Source of the DNA: JACTOJ01 sp032335695
GTDB taxonomy: Bacteria > Bacillota > Clostridia > Clostridiales > Clostridiaceae
Assembly: GCF_032335695.1 (NCBI RefSeq)
Contig: NZ_JACTOJ010000018.1
Coordinates: 45,934-109,933, forward strand
Direction of reading: 5' to 3'
DNA length: 64,000 nucleotides
Numbering within the stretch: the stretch's first letter is position 1; each line of letters starts with the position of its first letter. The notes beneath the pieces are model-generated. The model was not told the origin of the DNA and searched no databases. It was given only the letters and a program-made list of their open reading frames with translations. The position numbers were made by a program, and so were the translations under genes. This document shows, piece by piece, positions 7,948-17,044 of the stretch.

Positions 7948-9726
7948 ATGGATAATTCTTTAAAAATGTATTGGACTCTTGATGACCTATACTTAAGTTT
8001 TCAAGATGCAGCTTTTATAAGTGACATAGACTTACTTGATAAATTTATTGAGGATTTTAAAGCTTGGAGTGATTCCAATTTAAAAGATTTTAATAACCCT
8101 TCTCAAAAGCTTGAGAAATATTTGGAGCTTAAAATTTCTTTAGAGGAGCTTCTAGATAAGCTTTCTTCTTTTTCTTCACTTAGATTTTCTGCTAATGCAA
8201 AGGACAGCGAAGCTAAGAAGTTTAATGGAATAATTGATAAGAAGGTTACAGCTCTTACAGAAATAAATGTTAATTTTACAAAATGGTTATGTGAAATTGA
8301 TAATTTACAGGGCCTTATAGATAATTCCAAGCTTCTAAAGGCACATGATTTTTATCTTAATGAGATTAAAGCCATGGGAAAATATTTGCTAAGTGACAAG
8401 GAAGAAGCACTCATTTCAAAAATGAGGCTTACCAGCTCAAAGGCTTGGGCTAATTTAAAGACTCAGTTAGCTTCAAATCTTACTGTTGATATTGAAATTG
8501 ACGGAAAGTCTAAAGCGGTAGGAATTAATACCATTAAAAATGCTTATTTCTCTAATGATAAAGATTTTAGGGAAAAAGCTTTTTATGCGGAAAGAGAAAG
8601 CAATAATAAAATTGCTGATGGGGTAGCTGCTGCCTTGAATGGTATAAAAGGTGAAGTGCTTACTTTGTGTGAAGTAAAAGGCTATGCTTCTCCTCTTAAT
8701 ATGACTTTAGAAAATTCAAGAATGGATGAGCTTACTTTAAATACTATGCTTAAAGTCATGAAGGAAAGTCTGCCTGAATTCAGGAGATATCTATTAAAGA
8801 AAGCGGAAATCTTAGGTTATGAAGGTGCACTGCCTTATTACGATATAATGGCTCCTATTGGAGTAGGCAATATGAATTTCTCTTATTCTGAAGCAAAAGA
8901 TTTCATTGTTACTCACTTCTCCTCCTTTTCTAAGGATATGGGACTTTTAGCTGATACTGCCTTTAAAGATGGATGGATAGATGCAGAAATGAGAGAAGGA
9001 AAAAGAAGTGGTGCTTTCTGCCATGGCCTTCATCCTATAAAACAGAGCCGAATTCTTTGCAGCTTTTCTGGCAGCTTTAAAAATGTGTGTACCTTAGCTC
9101 ATGAGCTTGGTCATGCTTATCACGGCAGAATACTTGAAAATGAAAGTATACTAAATTGTGACTATCCTATGCCTCTAGCCGAAACTGCTTCTCTTTTTGC
9201 TGAGAACATAGTTAGAAATGCTGCTTTAAAGAATGCAGATAAAGATGATGCACTAGAAATACTAGGGACTGAGCTTGTTAACTGTACTAGTGTTGTAGTA
9301 GATATATATGCCAGATTCCTATTCGAGAAGGAATTTTTCTCTAGAAGGGAAAATGGAGAGGTGTCTCTTGAGGAAATAAAGGAGCTAATGCTTTGGGCTC
9401 AAAAGGAAGCCTATGGAGATGCTGTTCTGGAAGAAACTTTAGATCCTTACGCATGGATACATAAACCTCATTACTACTATGCGCAAAGGAATTTTTATAA
9501 TTTTCCTTATGCTTTTGGAATGCTGTTTGCTAAGGGTTTATACAGCATATACTCAAAGGAAGGCAGTGAATTTATTCCTAAGTATAAAGAAATTCTAAAG
9601 CTTACAGGTCAGGCTGCTGTTTATGATGTGGCTAAACACGCTGGAATAGATCTTCATGATGAGGCCTTCTGGAAGGCTTCCATGAATATAGTGAAAGAGA
9701 ATATAGATAAATTTTGTAATTATTAA
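7948..9726 (+). CDS. M3 family oligoendopeptidase (PepF-like)
   Basis: 592 residues, cytoplasmic zinc metallopeptidase degrading oligopeptides. The active site HELGHAYH lies at about residues 384-391, with the third zinc ligand Glu in the following MPLAETASLFAEN. The N-terminal WTLDDLYLSF is typical of the family, as is the C-terminal YAWIHKPHYYY region. Two in-frame upstream starts exist (TTG 7918, ATG 7927); ATG 7948 is preferred because GAGGTG lies upstream and the family motif begins right after, though spacing of 13 nt is long. Confidence 0.93.
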   Translation: MDNSLKMYWTLDDLYLSFQDAAFISDIDLLDKFIEDFKAWSDSNLKDFNNPSQKLEKYLELKISLEELLDKLSSFSSLRFSANAKDSEAKKFNGIIDKKVTALTEINVNFTKWLCEIDNLQGLIDNSKLLKAHDFYLNEIKAMGKYLLSDKEEALISKMRLTSSKAWANLKTQLASNLTVDIEIDGKSKAVGINTIKNAYFSNDKDFREKAFYAERESNNKIADGVAAALNGIKGEVLTLCEVKGYASPLNMTLENSRMDELTLNTMLKVMKESLPEFRRYLLKKAEILGYEGALPYYDIMAPIGVGNMNFSYSEAKDFIVTHFSSFSKDMGLLADTAFKDGWIDAEMREGKRSGAFCHGLHPIKQSRILCSFSGSFKNVCTLAHELGHAYHGRILENESILNCDYPMPLAETASLFAENIVRNAALKNADKDDALEILGTELVNCTSVVVDIYARFLFEKEFFSRRENGEVSLEEIKELMLWAQKEAYGDAVLEETLDPYAWIHKPHYYYAQRNFYNFPYAFGMLFAKGLYSIYSKEGSEFIPKYKEILKLTGQAAVYDVAKHAGIDLHDEAFWKASMNIVKENIDKFCNY

Positions 9727-9740
9727 AGCAATAAATAGTC

Positions 9741-9793
9741 GAAAACCATCAAAACATGCTGCATATTGTCAGCATTCCTTTGATGGTTTTTCT
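9741..9793. terminator. Terminator between convergent peptidase and helicase genes
   Basis: GAAAACCATCAAA pairs with TTTGATGGTTTTT, with an inner ATGCTG/CAGCAT stem; T-runs are present on both strands, so it can serve both genes. Confidence 0.85.
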
Positions 9794-9812
9794 ATTATGG
9801 GAGCATGTATTT

Positions 9813-9833
9813 ATGTCACAAAACGTAGTAGAT
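9813..9833 (+). repeat. Solo copy of the IS1595-like terminal repeat
   Basis: ATGTCACAAAACGTAGTAGA followed by T differs at one base from the right terminal repeat of the element at 23.5-24.8 kb. No second end or transposase is nearby, so it is a remnant end or a fortuitous site. Confidence 0.6.
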
Positions 9834-9868
9834 GGAAACTTTAAAAGTAAATTTTCAAAAATTATATT

Positions 9869-12800
9869 TTAAGAGAACAAGCTCTCTATATCCTCTTCAC
9901 TCATTTGCATTATTATGTTATCTTCATTCATGTCCTTATTGATTATACTTTTTATCATATCTTTTTTCCTCTGCTGAAGATTATAAATCTTTTCCTCTAT
10001 GGTTCCTTTAGCTATTAATTTAATTACCTCTACAGTCTTTTCCTGACCTATTCTGTGGGCTCTATCCGTTGCCTGGTCTTCTACAGCCGGATTCCACCAA
10101 GGATCAAAATGTATTACTACATCGGCTCCCGTAAGGTTCAATCCTGTACCTCCAGCTTTTAAGGATATTAAAAATACTGAAGCTTCACCTTGATTGAATT
10201 TCTTTACCATGCTTATTCTTTCCTCACTCTTGGTGCTTCCGTCCAAATACATATGACCTATTTGATTTTTTATAAGTCTCTTCTTAATATTCTTTAGTAC
10301 AGAAGTAAATTGGGAGAACAGCAGTATTTTATGTCCTTGAGCAGTTACTTCCTCAAGCAAATCATCTAAAGCCATCATTTTTCCGCTTTCTGAAGAAAAA
10401 TCTTCAATAAAAACAGCAGGATCGCAGCATATTTGTCTTAATCTTGTAAGCAAGGAAAGTATCTTTATTTTACTCTTGCCAAAGCCATTATTTTTTATTT
10501 CTGAATTAACAGTTTGTCTAGCTGTATCAAGATAAGCCGCATACAGCTTCTTTTGCTCTTCCGTCATTTCTACTATGAGCTTATGCTCTATTTTAGGAGG
10601 AAGTTCCTTTATAACATCCTTCTTCATCCTTCTTAGTATGAAAGGTTTTATATGATCATTCAGCTCCTTAAGAGCCTTCTTATTCTCGTCCTTTATTATT
10701 GGAGTCTCATATTTCTTACTAAACTTACTGTGGCTTAACAAGTATCCCGGCATAACAAAATCAAATATGGACCAAAGCTCGGTAAGTGAATTCTCTATAG
10801 GAGTTCCAGTAAGTGCAAAATACCCCTTTGCCTTCAATTGTTTAACTGAAGTAGCATTTTGAGAGGCTGGGTTTTTTATCTGCTGAGCTTCATCAATTAT
10901 GCAGTAATTAAACCAAATTTGGCTGTACTCATCTATATCTCTTTTTATCAGTGGATAGGAGGTTATAACTACATCTACCTTTTCTATGTCTCCCATCATT
11001 TCTTCTCTCTTCTTCTTAGGCCCTGAAATTACCACAGTTTTAAGCTGCGGAGCAAACTTTTCTATTTCTTCCTGCCAATTATAAACCAAGGATGTTGGTG
11101 TCACAACTATAGATGGTTTATCCCCTCTTTCTGAAGCTAAGAAGGATATAGCCTGAAGTGTCTTTCCAAGTCCCATCTCATCTGCCAGTATTCCTCCGAA
11201 GCCGCAAGTAGACAGAGTCTTAAACCATTTATAGCCTATTTTTTGATAGCTTCTCATTATGGAGTTCATATCCTCTGAAACTTCATAGTCCATTTCCTTA
11301 ACATCACGGATATTATTGGCTAGTTCTCTGAAATTCTTGCTTCTCTCAAGATAGTCCATATCGCTATCCTTAATCTTTTGATCAAGATAGACCGCATTAA
11401 ACTTAGATAGTATTATTTTATCTTTTTCAAAGTCCTTGTCTTTTATATCGAGATAATCTACCATCTCTCCAAGCTCCTGCATGGCCTTGTCTTCTAAAGC
11501 TACAAAGCCGCCTTTTTTCAGCCTGAAATACTTTTTCTTTTCTCTTAGAGCATTAAATATATCCTTTAATTCAGATTTATCCACGCCATCTAATTCAAAA
11601 TTGAACTCCAGCAGATCCTGATCATTAAGTCTTATTCCGCCCTTCATGCTTGATCTTCCGTAAATTCTTATTTCCTTAAAAGAATCGGAATAGTAAACTT
11701 CTCCAAGCTCCTGAAGCTTTGTAACACCTTCTGTTATAAAGCTTACTATGTCTTTCTCATCCTTCATTACATAAATTGAATTTCTAGGCTCAAAGCCAAA
11801 GCTTTTTAAAACCATTTGGCTGTTTTCTTCTTTTATGATATCCCTTATAAGTATTCCTTTTTCAGTGTTGCTCTCTGTTTTTTCTAAAGGATTTATTTCA
11901 ATTTCTCCGTAACCATACTTAATCACAGCAGTAACATTTTTGTTGTCTCTATCAAGATAAGTTCTTATTAGAAGCGGTTCCTCATAAAAACTTTTTTTAA
12001 CTGCATCATCTATATTAATCTCTTTGCTTACCTTTTTTAACACTGGCAATATATATGAGGCCACCTTTTCACTGTCCTGTTTTCTAAATAACATTTTATT
12101 TTTTTCTCTGGCATATAACATATCATATAATGGTACATATACAGCAATCTGATCTTTAGGAGGCAAATATATCTTTCCCTCATACCAGAATATCTTACTA
12201 GCACCGTCAAGTGGAACAGGAAGCTCATCGTTTTGTGTAAGCTCTATTTCATCATTAACCAGTTCCATATTGAACTTTAGAGGCATCTCTCCCATAACGA
12301 TTTCTACATTCTCAAATTCTTTTTCGTCCAAGATAAAATTTATTGCTCTTTCCTTAATGAGCTTAAAAAATCTATACATTAGTTTATCAGCAAAATACAT
12401 GGATTTTCCACTGAATATGGAACTTCCGCTTTTATTATAATAAAAATTATATGAATTATACTTTTCCTCGTCCACTTCCATGACTTCTGTCATCATATCT
12501 ATAAGCTTTTCATCTACAGCATTAAACTTGTATATTGAAGGGTCAAAGGTAAAGCTTTTTCCAAACTCTAAAACATTTTCCTCATTTACAGCTTTAATAA
12601 AGCTCTTAATACTCTTAACCACATACTTCTTATCAAGACCAACTTTCATCTCCAGATGTGACCTATTAGAGGTGGTTTCGCTGAAAAATTTCAATTCCAA
12701 ATTAAGTTCTCTTTTAAAATCTTCATTAGCTTCAGAATTTGATTTGATTTTATTAATTAAATCTTCTATGTCCGAACTGTCTTCCTCAGAATATATTCTT

Positions 12801-13120
12801 GGCTGATATTCCTTTATATACTTTAAAAGAGTAGCTATTATATGCTTACAAGGTACAGCGTCTTCCATGTTCTCATAGGCTGGACAGCTGCAATATCCTT
12901 TAATGGAATTAGTAGTATTGTTCCACTGCAAGTTTACATCATAGCTGTTAAACCCATTTGAAGAAATTACCCTTGTGAATATAGAAAGTGCTTTTTCATT
13001 CTTATCATTAATTTCATCTATTTTAAGATCCTCTACATAACCTTCTTTGTAGTACTGTTTCCCTTTTCTGAAAGTAAAGTCATCAACTATCTCTTTTAAA
13101 TTTTCCTCTTTTATTCTCAA
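9869..13120 (-). CDS. SNF2 family DNA-dependent ATPase/helicase with SWIM zinc finger
   Basis: 1083 residues. N-terminal SWIM zinc finger (CSCPAYENMEDAVPCKH, about residue 80), a long SNF2-associated region typical of bacterial members, then the ATPase core: ADEMGLGKT, DEAQQIKN, LTGTPIENS, and helicase C-terminal motifs LLFSQFTS, SLKAGGTGLNLT and DRAHRIGQ. The TTG at 13118-13120 is chosen because GGAGGAAG lies 9 nt upstream; an ATG 42 nt further up has none. Probably remodels protein-DNA complexes; the precise bacterial role is unknown. Confidence 0.93.
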   Translation of the reverse strand: MRIKEENLKEIVDDFTFRKGKQYYKEGYVEDLKIDEINDKNEKALSIFTRVISSNGFNSYDVNLQWNNTTNSIKGYCSCPAYENMEDAVPCKHIIATLLKYIKEYQPRIYSEEDSSDIEDLINKIKSNSEANEDFKRELNLELKFFSETTSNRSHLEMKVGLDKKYVVKSIKSFIKAVNEENVLEFGKSFTFDPSIYKFNAVDEKLIDMMTEVMEVDEEKYNSYNFYYNKSGSSIFSGKSMYFADKLMYRFFKLIKERAINFILDEKEFENVEIVMGEMPLKFNMELVNDEIELTQNDELPVPLDGASKIFWYEGKIYLPPKDQIAVYVPLYDMLYAREKNKMLFRKQDSEKVASYILPVLKKVSKEINIDDAVKKSFYEEPLLIRTYLDRDNKNVTAVIKYGYGEIEINPLEKTESNTEKGILIRDIIKEENSQMVLKSFGFEPRNSIYVMKDEKDIVSFITEGVTKLQELGEVYYSDSFKEIRIYGRSSMKGGIRLNDQDLLEFNFELDGVDKSELKDIFNALREKKKYFRLKKGGFVALEDKAMQELGEMVDYLDIKDKDFEKDKIILSKFNAVYLDQKIKDSDMDYLERSKNFRELANNIRDVKEMDYEVSEDMNSIMRSYQKIGYKWFKTLSTCGFGGILADEMGLGKTLQAISFLASERGDKPSIVVTPTSLVYNWQEEIEKFAPQLKTVVISGPKKKREEMMGDIEKVDVVITSYPLIKRDIDEYSQIWFNYCIIDEAQQIKNPASQNATSVKQLKAKGYFALTGTPIENSLTELWSIFDFVMPGYLLSHSKFSKKYETPIIKDENKKALKELNDHIKPFILRRMKKDVIKELPPKIEHKLIVEMTEEQKKLYAAYLDTARQTVNSEIKNNGFGKSKIKILSLLTRLRQICCDPAVFIEDFSSESGKMMALDDLLEEVTAQGHKILLFSQFTSVLKNIKKRLIKNQIGHMYLDGSTKSEERISMVKKFNQGEASVFLISLKAGGTGLNLTGADVVIHFDPWWNPAVEDQATDRAHRIGQEKTVEVIKLIAKGTIEEKIYNLQQRKKDMIKSIINKDMNEDNIIMQMSEEDIESLFS

Positions 13121-13232
13121 AATTAACTTCCTCCAAAGCTCACTTATGTAAATTAAAAACATATTTACCTATGATTTTTTACATAATATCAAATTTATAT
13201 ACTGAAACTTAAATTAAATCTGCATTTTTAAA

Positions 13233-14240
13233 TTATAGCTTCAAATAGATATCTTTCATTTTAATTATATCACTTTTAATTTCATCCCTTAGCTTAACAG
13301 GTTCCAATAATTCTGCATTGCATCCAAACTGCATTATCCATCGCTTTAATCCAACAGAATATTTAGCCGTAAATTTAGCTATTATATCTCCGCTCTCATC
13401 TATCATAAGTTCCACATCACGTCCTAATTCGTCCACTATAGAATCTAAGAGACCTCTATTCATTTTCAGCACTACTGTGCATTCTTCTCCAGCATACATT
13501 CTAAAGCTTTTTTTAGAATAGATGGCTCCATCAAAACCATCTTTAAATTCTTCTAAGCCTTCCAAAACTACTCTATCATCTTCTAATATTTCAATATTTC
13601 GTATTTTGTCCATCCTATAGTGAGATGCTTTAGTGTAATTATCGTGAACTGCCACAAGATAATAACACTCTTGCTTTAAAATCATAGCCACGGGACTTAC
13701 AATATATAATTTATTCTTGTTGTTTTCATCTGCTCTAGGCAAAAGTTCCTTCCACATATTGTAATGGCAATAGTTAAAGCTTATTTTTTTGTTTTCTATA
13801 ATGGCGTGATTTATCTTATCTACAGTATAAAATATCTGATTATTATTGGATTTCACTCTATTATCTATATAAAGCTGCTTATACAGTCTATCATACACAT
13901 AATTGCTATTGAGCTGTTTCAGCTTTTCTATTATTTCGTTAGTTTTCTTGTGGGTTATAAATTTGCAGGAAACTATAAGATCCATAAGTATTCTTATCTC
14001 GTGCTCTTCCAAATTTGAGGATCTTAGATAATAGCCTTCTCCATTCTCCTCGTAATCACTTATATCAAAGTTCAACTCTTTCAAAGTGTTTATATATTCA
14101 TATATAGCTCTTCTATCCGTATTGGTGCCTGTAACTTGCCTAAGTCTAGCTATAAGCTGAGTAGAAGTTAAAATATGATTTTCATCAGTTTCATTTTTTA
14201 ATATTTCTAGAAATTTATAAAATTTATAATGATTATTCAT
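13233..14240 (-). CDS. WYL-domain transcriptional regulator
   Basis: 335 residues. N-terminal winged helix-turn-helix (LTSTQLIARLRQVTGTNTDRRAIYEYI, about residues 20-48) and a WYL domain in the middle (IENKKISFNYCHYN ... YIVSPVAMILKQECYYLVAVHD), then a C-terminal extension ending in a GLKRWIMQFG segment typical of the family. ATG at 14240 is preferred (AGGAG 8 nt upstream) over a GTG six codons earlier. It starts 35 nt after the MATE exporter stop and is probably co-transcribed; it may sense a ligand related to that exporter, which is inference. Confidence 0.88.
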   Translation of the reverse strand: MNNHYKFYKFLEILKNETDENHILTSTQLIARLRQVTGTNTDRRAIYEYINTLKELNFDISDYEENGEGYYLRSSNLEEHEIRILMDLIVSCKFITHKKTNEIIEKLKQLNSNYVYDRLYKQLYIDNRVKSNNNQIFYTVDKINHAIIENKKISFNYCHYNMWKELLPRADENNKNKLYIVSPVAMILKQECYYLVAVHDNYTKASHYRMDKIRNIEILEDDRVVLEGLEEFKDGFDGAIYSKKSFRMYAGEECTVVLKMNRGLLDSIVDELGRDVELMIDESGDIIAKFTAKYSVGLKRWIMQFGCNAELLEPVKLRDEIKSDIIKMKDIYLKL

Positions 14241-14275
14241 ATTTATACTCCTGCTCACTCATGATTTTATTGTTA

Positions 14276-15643
14276 CTAAACTCTTCTATATTTCCATTCG
14301 CCCTTATTCATTCTAACCAGATACATTATAGACCTGGAGCTGAAATCAAAGAATATTCCTATCATAACCGCCAGCATTCCTATATGAAATAGTGAATTGA
14401 AGCCATAGGACATCAAAACTCTGCAGCTCCAAAGCCCTACTATTGAAGTTGTCATTACATACATTATATCACCTGCAGCCTTTAATGTTGCAGAACATAA
14501 ATTAAGAATTGCAAGCATTGGCTCCAATATTCCGAAGGTTCTTATAAGTCCTACTGATTCTTTTATAACCATGCTATCGCTAGAATAAACTGAAGCTAAA
14601 TTTTTTGCAAATATTATCATCAATATTCCTATTACAAAAGCTACTATCATAGTTATCTTAAGACTTTCATAGGCGTACTTTTCCGCCTTCTTATAATCCT
14701 TTTGACCAAGACTTTGTCCAACTAAGGTTGTATTAGCTATTGCAAAGCCGAATATAGGAAAAAACGCTAGGGAATTTACGTTAATACCTACTTGATAAGA
14801 GGCCATAGCTATAGTTCCCATGGCAGTAATTATGATTTGAAGCACTAAAAATCCACCCTGCATAACTGCCTGCTCTATAAATCCAGGTACTCCTATATTG
14901 ATTATTCTTTTCATAAGGTTAAGATGAATCTTATAATCATCCTTAAGGCCAAGTCCAAGCTTCAAGTTTTTACCATTGTAAAGTACTAAAAGTCTCATGG
15001 TTACTGCCACCACACGCGTAACAGTAACAGCCAGGGCTGATCCTACAACTCCCATTGCAGGTATATGTAACGGAGAAAATCCAAATACAAGCAAAGTATT
15101 CAATATTATATTCAAAACATTGGCTATGCCTGTTATTACCATAGGTGTTTTAGTATCCCCTGCTCCTCTCATTGCACCAGAAATTATTATATCAAGCACA
15201 AAAAACGGCAAATTAAATACTATTATATTGAAGTAATTTAGTCCTACATTAAATACCTTTTCTTCAGCTCCGCCAAAAAATACCTTTAATATAGAAAAAG
15301 AAAATATTTTTCCAAAGGCAGTAAGCAGTATACCAACTACTAAAGCCATATACATAGATTGCACTAAAGCTTTTTTTGCGCCAGCCTTGTCCTTTTCTCC
15401 TGTGAGTCTAGCTATTATTACTGTTGTACCGATAGAAAGACCTGAAAAAACCGTCTGCAAAAATCCTACCAGCATGTTTACCATACCTACTGCCGCCACA
15501 GCATCGGTACCTATTCTTCCCATAAATATGGTTGATACCATACCAACCATCATTTCAAGAATTTGTTCCATTATAGAAGGCCAAGCAAGCTTTATTACCT
15601 CTCTATCAGCTTTCTTATCAAATTTTAAGTTTAATTTTTTCAT
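14276..15643 (-). CDS. MATE family multidrug efflux transporter
   Basis: 455 residues, about 12 membrane segments in two related halves. Motifs such as IKLAWPSIMEQILEMMVG at the N-terminus, GAMRGAGDTKTPM near residue 160 and the second-half VGQSLGQKDYKKAEKYA are typical of the cation-coupled MATE/DinF-NorM family. ATG preceded by AAGGAGAAC. Transport substrate unknown. The WYL regulator follows directly. Confidence 0.93.
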   Translation of the reverse strand: MKKLNLKFDKKADREVIKLAWPSIMEQILEMMVGMVSTIFMGRIGTDAVAAVGMVNMLVGFLQTVFSGLSIGTTVIIARLTGEKDKAGAKKALVQSMYMALVVGILLTAFGKIFSFSILKVFFGGAEEKVFNVGLNYFNIIVFNLPFFVLDIIISGAMRGAGDTKTPMVITGIANVLNIILNTLLVFGFSPLHIPAMGVVGSALAVTVTRVVAVTMRLLVLYNGKNLKLGLGLKDDYKIHLNLMKRIINIGVPGFIEQAVMQGGFLVLQIIITAMGTIAMASYQVGINVNSLAFFPIFGFAIANTTLVGQSLGQKDYKKAEKYAYESLKITMIVAFVIGILMIIFAKNLASVYSSDSMVIKESVGLIRTFGILEPMLAILNLCSATLKAAGDIMYVMTTSIVGLWSCRVLMSYGFNSLFHIGMLAVMIGIFFDFSSRSIMYLVRMNKGEWKYRRV

Positions 15644-15841
15644 ATGTTCTCCTTAGGCTAAAAATTTTTCAGATTATTAGATATGCTTACGTCTTCTAGG
15701 TCAACTATTCTCTTTAGACCGATCTTATTAATGTCCTTGTTCACTACTCTATATATGTTATCATAATTTTTACTATCCTTCAAAAATATAAGCCTAATTT
15801 TATGTTAATATTTATTTCACAAAGCTATACCAAAAGAAATT

Positions 15842-15877
15842 AAGCCAAGAAATTTTTCAAGATTTCTTGGCTCCTTA
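15842..15877 (-). terminator. Terminator downstream of the GT2 gene
   Basis: AGCCAAGAAAT pairs with ATTTCTTGGCT (11 bp, 8-nt loop); on the minus strand TTAATTTCTTTT follows. It lies about 50 nt past the stop of the glycosyltransferase. Confidence 0.65.
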
Positions 15878-15923
15878 CTATAATTCACTTTTTATATAAG
15901 CTTTCATTGATACTAATATAAAA

Positions 15924-16937
15924 TCACATATGTCCTACTGATTTCTTAAGTTTTTCTCCGCTGTCTTCTTTAAAAGCACTTACCACTTTACTTTCCTGCT
16001 CTTTTCTATAGTTGACTGTGTTATCCACTATATATAAAGGTCTGTTCTTGCTTTCGTCAAAAATTCTTCCCACATATTGACCCAGCATTCCGATGGCACA
16101 AAATATAAGTCCGAACATTATTAAATTTACATCTAGAATCAAATTTAAACTAAGGAAGTTTGTTCCTTTAACTATATCTTCTATTGCCGCTATAACAAAT
16201 AAAACAAATCCTATGAAAGAAACTAGGGCTCCAACATATCCGGAAATTGTTAAAGGCTTATAGGAAAATGAGGTTATACCATCTAAAGCAAGCTTCATCA
16301 TTTTTTTAAGAGGATATTTCGTCTCTCCAGCAAATCTTTCTTGTCTTACAAACTCTACGTAAGTTTGTTTAAATCCAAGCCAGCTTACTAGCCCTCTTAT
16401 AAATCTATTTTTTTCTGGTAATGCAATTAATGCGTTGCATACCTTTCTATCGATTAATCTGAAATCTCCTGTATCCACTGGAATATCAACGCTAGTCATA
16501 CTTCTTAACAATCTGTAAAAGGCTGAGGCGCTGAATTTCTTGAAGAAGGTTTCCCCTTCTCTCTTCTTTCTTTTACCATATACAACCTCATAGCCTTCTT
16601 TCCATTTTTCAATCATCTTTAACATAACCTCTGGCGGATCCTGAAGGTCCGCATCTATTACTATCACAGCATCTCCAGCTGCTTCATCCATTCCTGCGCT
16701 TATAGCAGCCTGATGTCCAAAGTTTCTTGAGAAATTTATTAATTTTATATTACTATCCTTTTTACAGATATCTTCTGTTTTTTCTCTAGTTTTATCTCTG
16801 CTTCCATCGTTAACAAATATGATTTCATAGCTTTCACTGGTTGAATCCATAACCTGCTTCAATCTTCTATAGCTTTCATCTATCACCATTTCTTCATTAT
16901 ATAAGGGTACTACAATGGAATAAATAATGTTACCCAT
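15924..16937 (-). CDS. Polyprenyl-phosphate glycosyltransferase, GT2 (GtrB/YkcC-like)
   Basis: 337 residues. The cytoplasmic GT-A domain starts with YSIVVPLYNEE and contains FVNDGSRD and the metal-binding DADLQDPPE; FSRNFGHQAAISAGMD is the characteristic dolichol-phosphate-mannose-synthase-like motif. Two membrane segments near residues 235-260 and 270-300 anchor the C-terminus. Such enzymes load a sugar on undecaprenyl phosphate for a GT-C enzyme acting outside. ATG at 16937 has AGGTGG 8 nt upstream; two upstream starts fit less well. The two GT-C genes next door are the obvious partners. Confidence 0.9.
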   Translation of the reverse strand: MGNIIYSIVVPLYNEEMVIDESYRRLKQVMDSTSESYEIIFVNDGSRDKTREKTEDICKKDSNIKLINFSRNFGHQAAISAGMDEAAGDAVIVIDADLQDPPEVMLKMIEKWKEGYEVVYGKRKKREGETFFKKFSASAFYRLLRSMTSVDIPVDTGDFRLIDRKVCNALIALPEKNRFIRGLVSWLGFKQTYVEFVRQERFAGETKYPLKKMMKLALDGITSFSYKPLTISGYVGALVSFIGFVLFVIAAIEDIVKGTNFLSLNLILDVNLIMFGLIFCAIGMLGQYVGRIFDESKNRPLYIVDNTVNYRKEQESKVVSAFKEDSGEKLKKSVGHM

Positions 16938-17026
16938 AAACATCGCCACCTCGCTCTAAAATTTTATATCTTTACTTATGTTAATAAAGATTATATCAAT
17001 GGATTGTTGTATTATTATCAAAGAAA

Positions 17027-17044
17027 TATGTGAAGACTATGTGA
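17027..17044 (+). promoter_or_regulatory. Candidate response-regulator box upstream of the GT2 gene
   Basis: Two TATGTGA half-sites exactly 11 bp apart (17027 and 17038). The same direct repeat occurs upstream of the GT-C genes and of the response regulator gene itself. About 90 bp upstream of the GT2 start. Confidence 0.6.

Noticed and set aside
13764..14018. Hydrophobic plus-strand frame opposite the WYL regulator
   Set aside because: Antisense shadow; hydrophobicity comes from reading A/T-rich codons in reverse.
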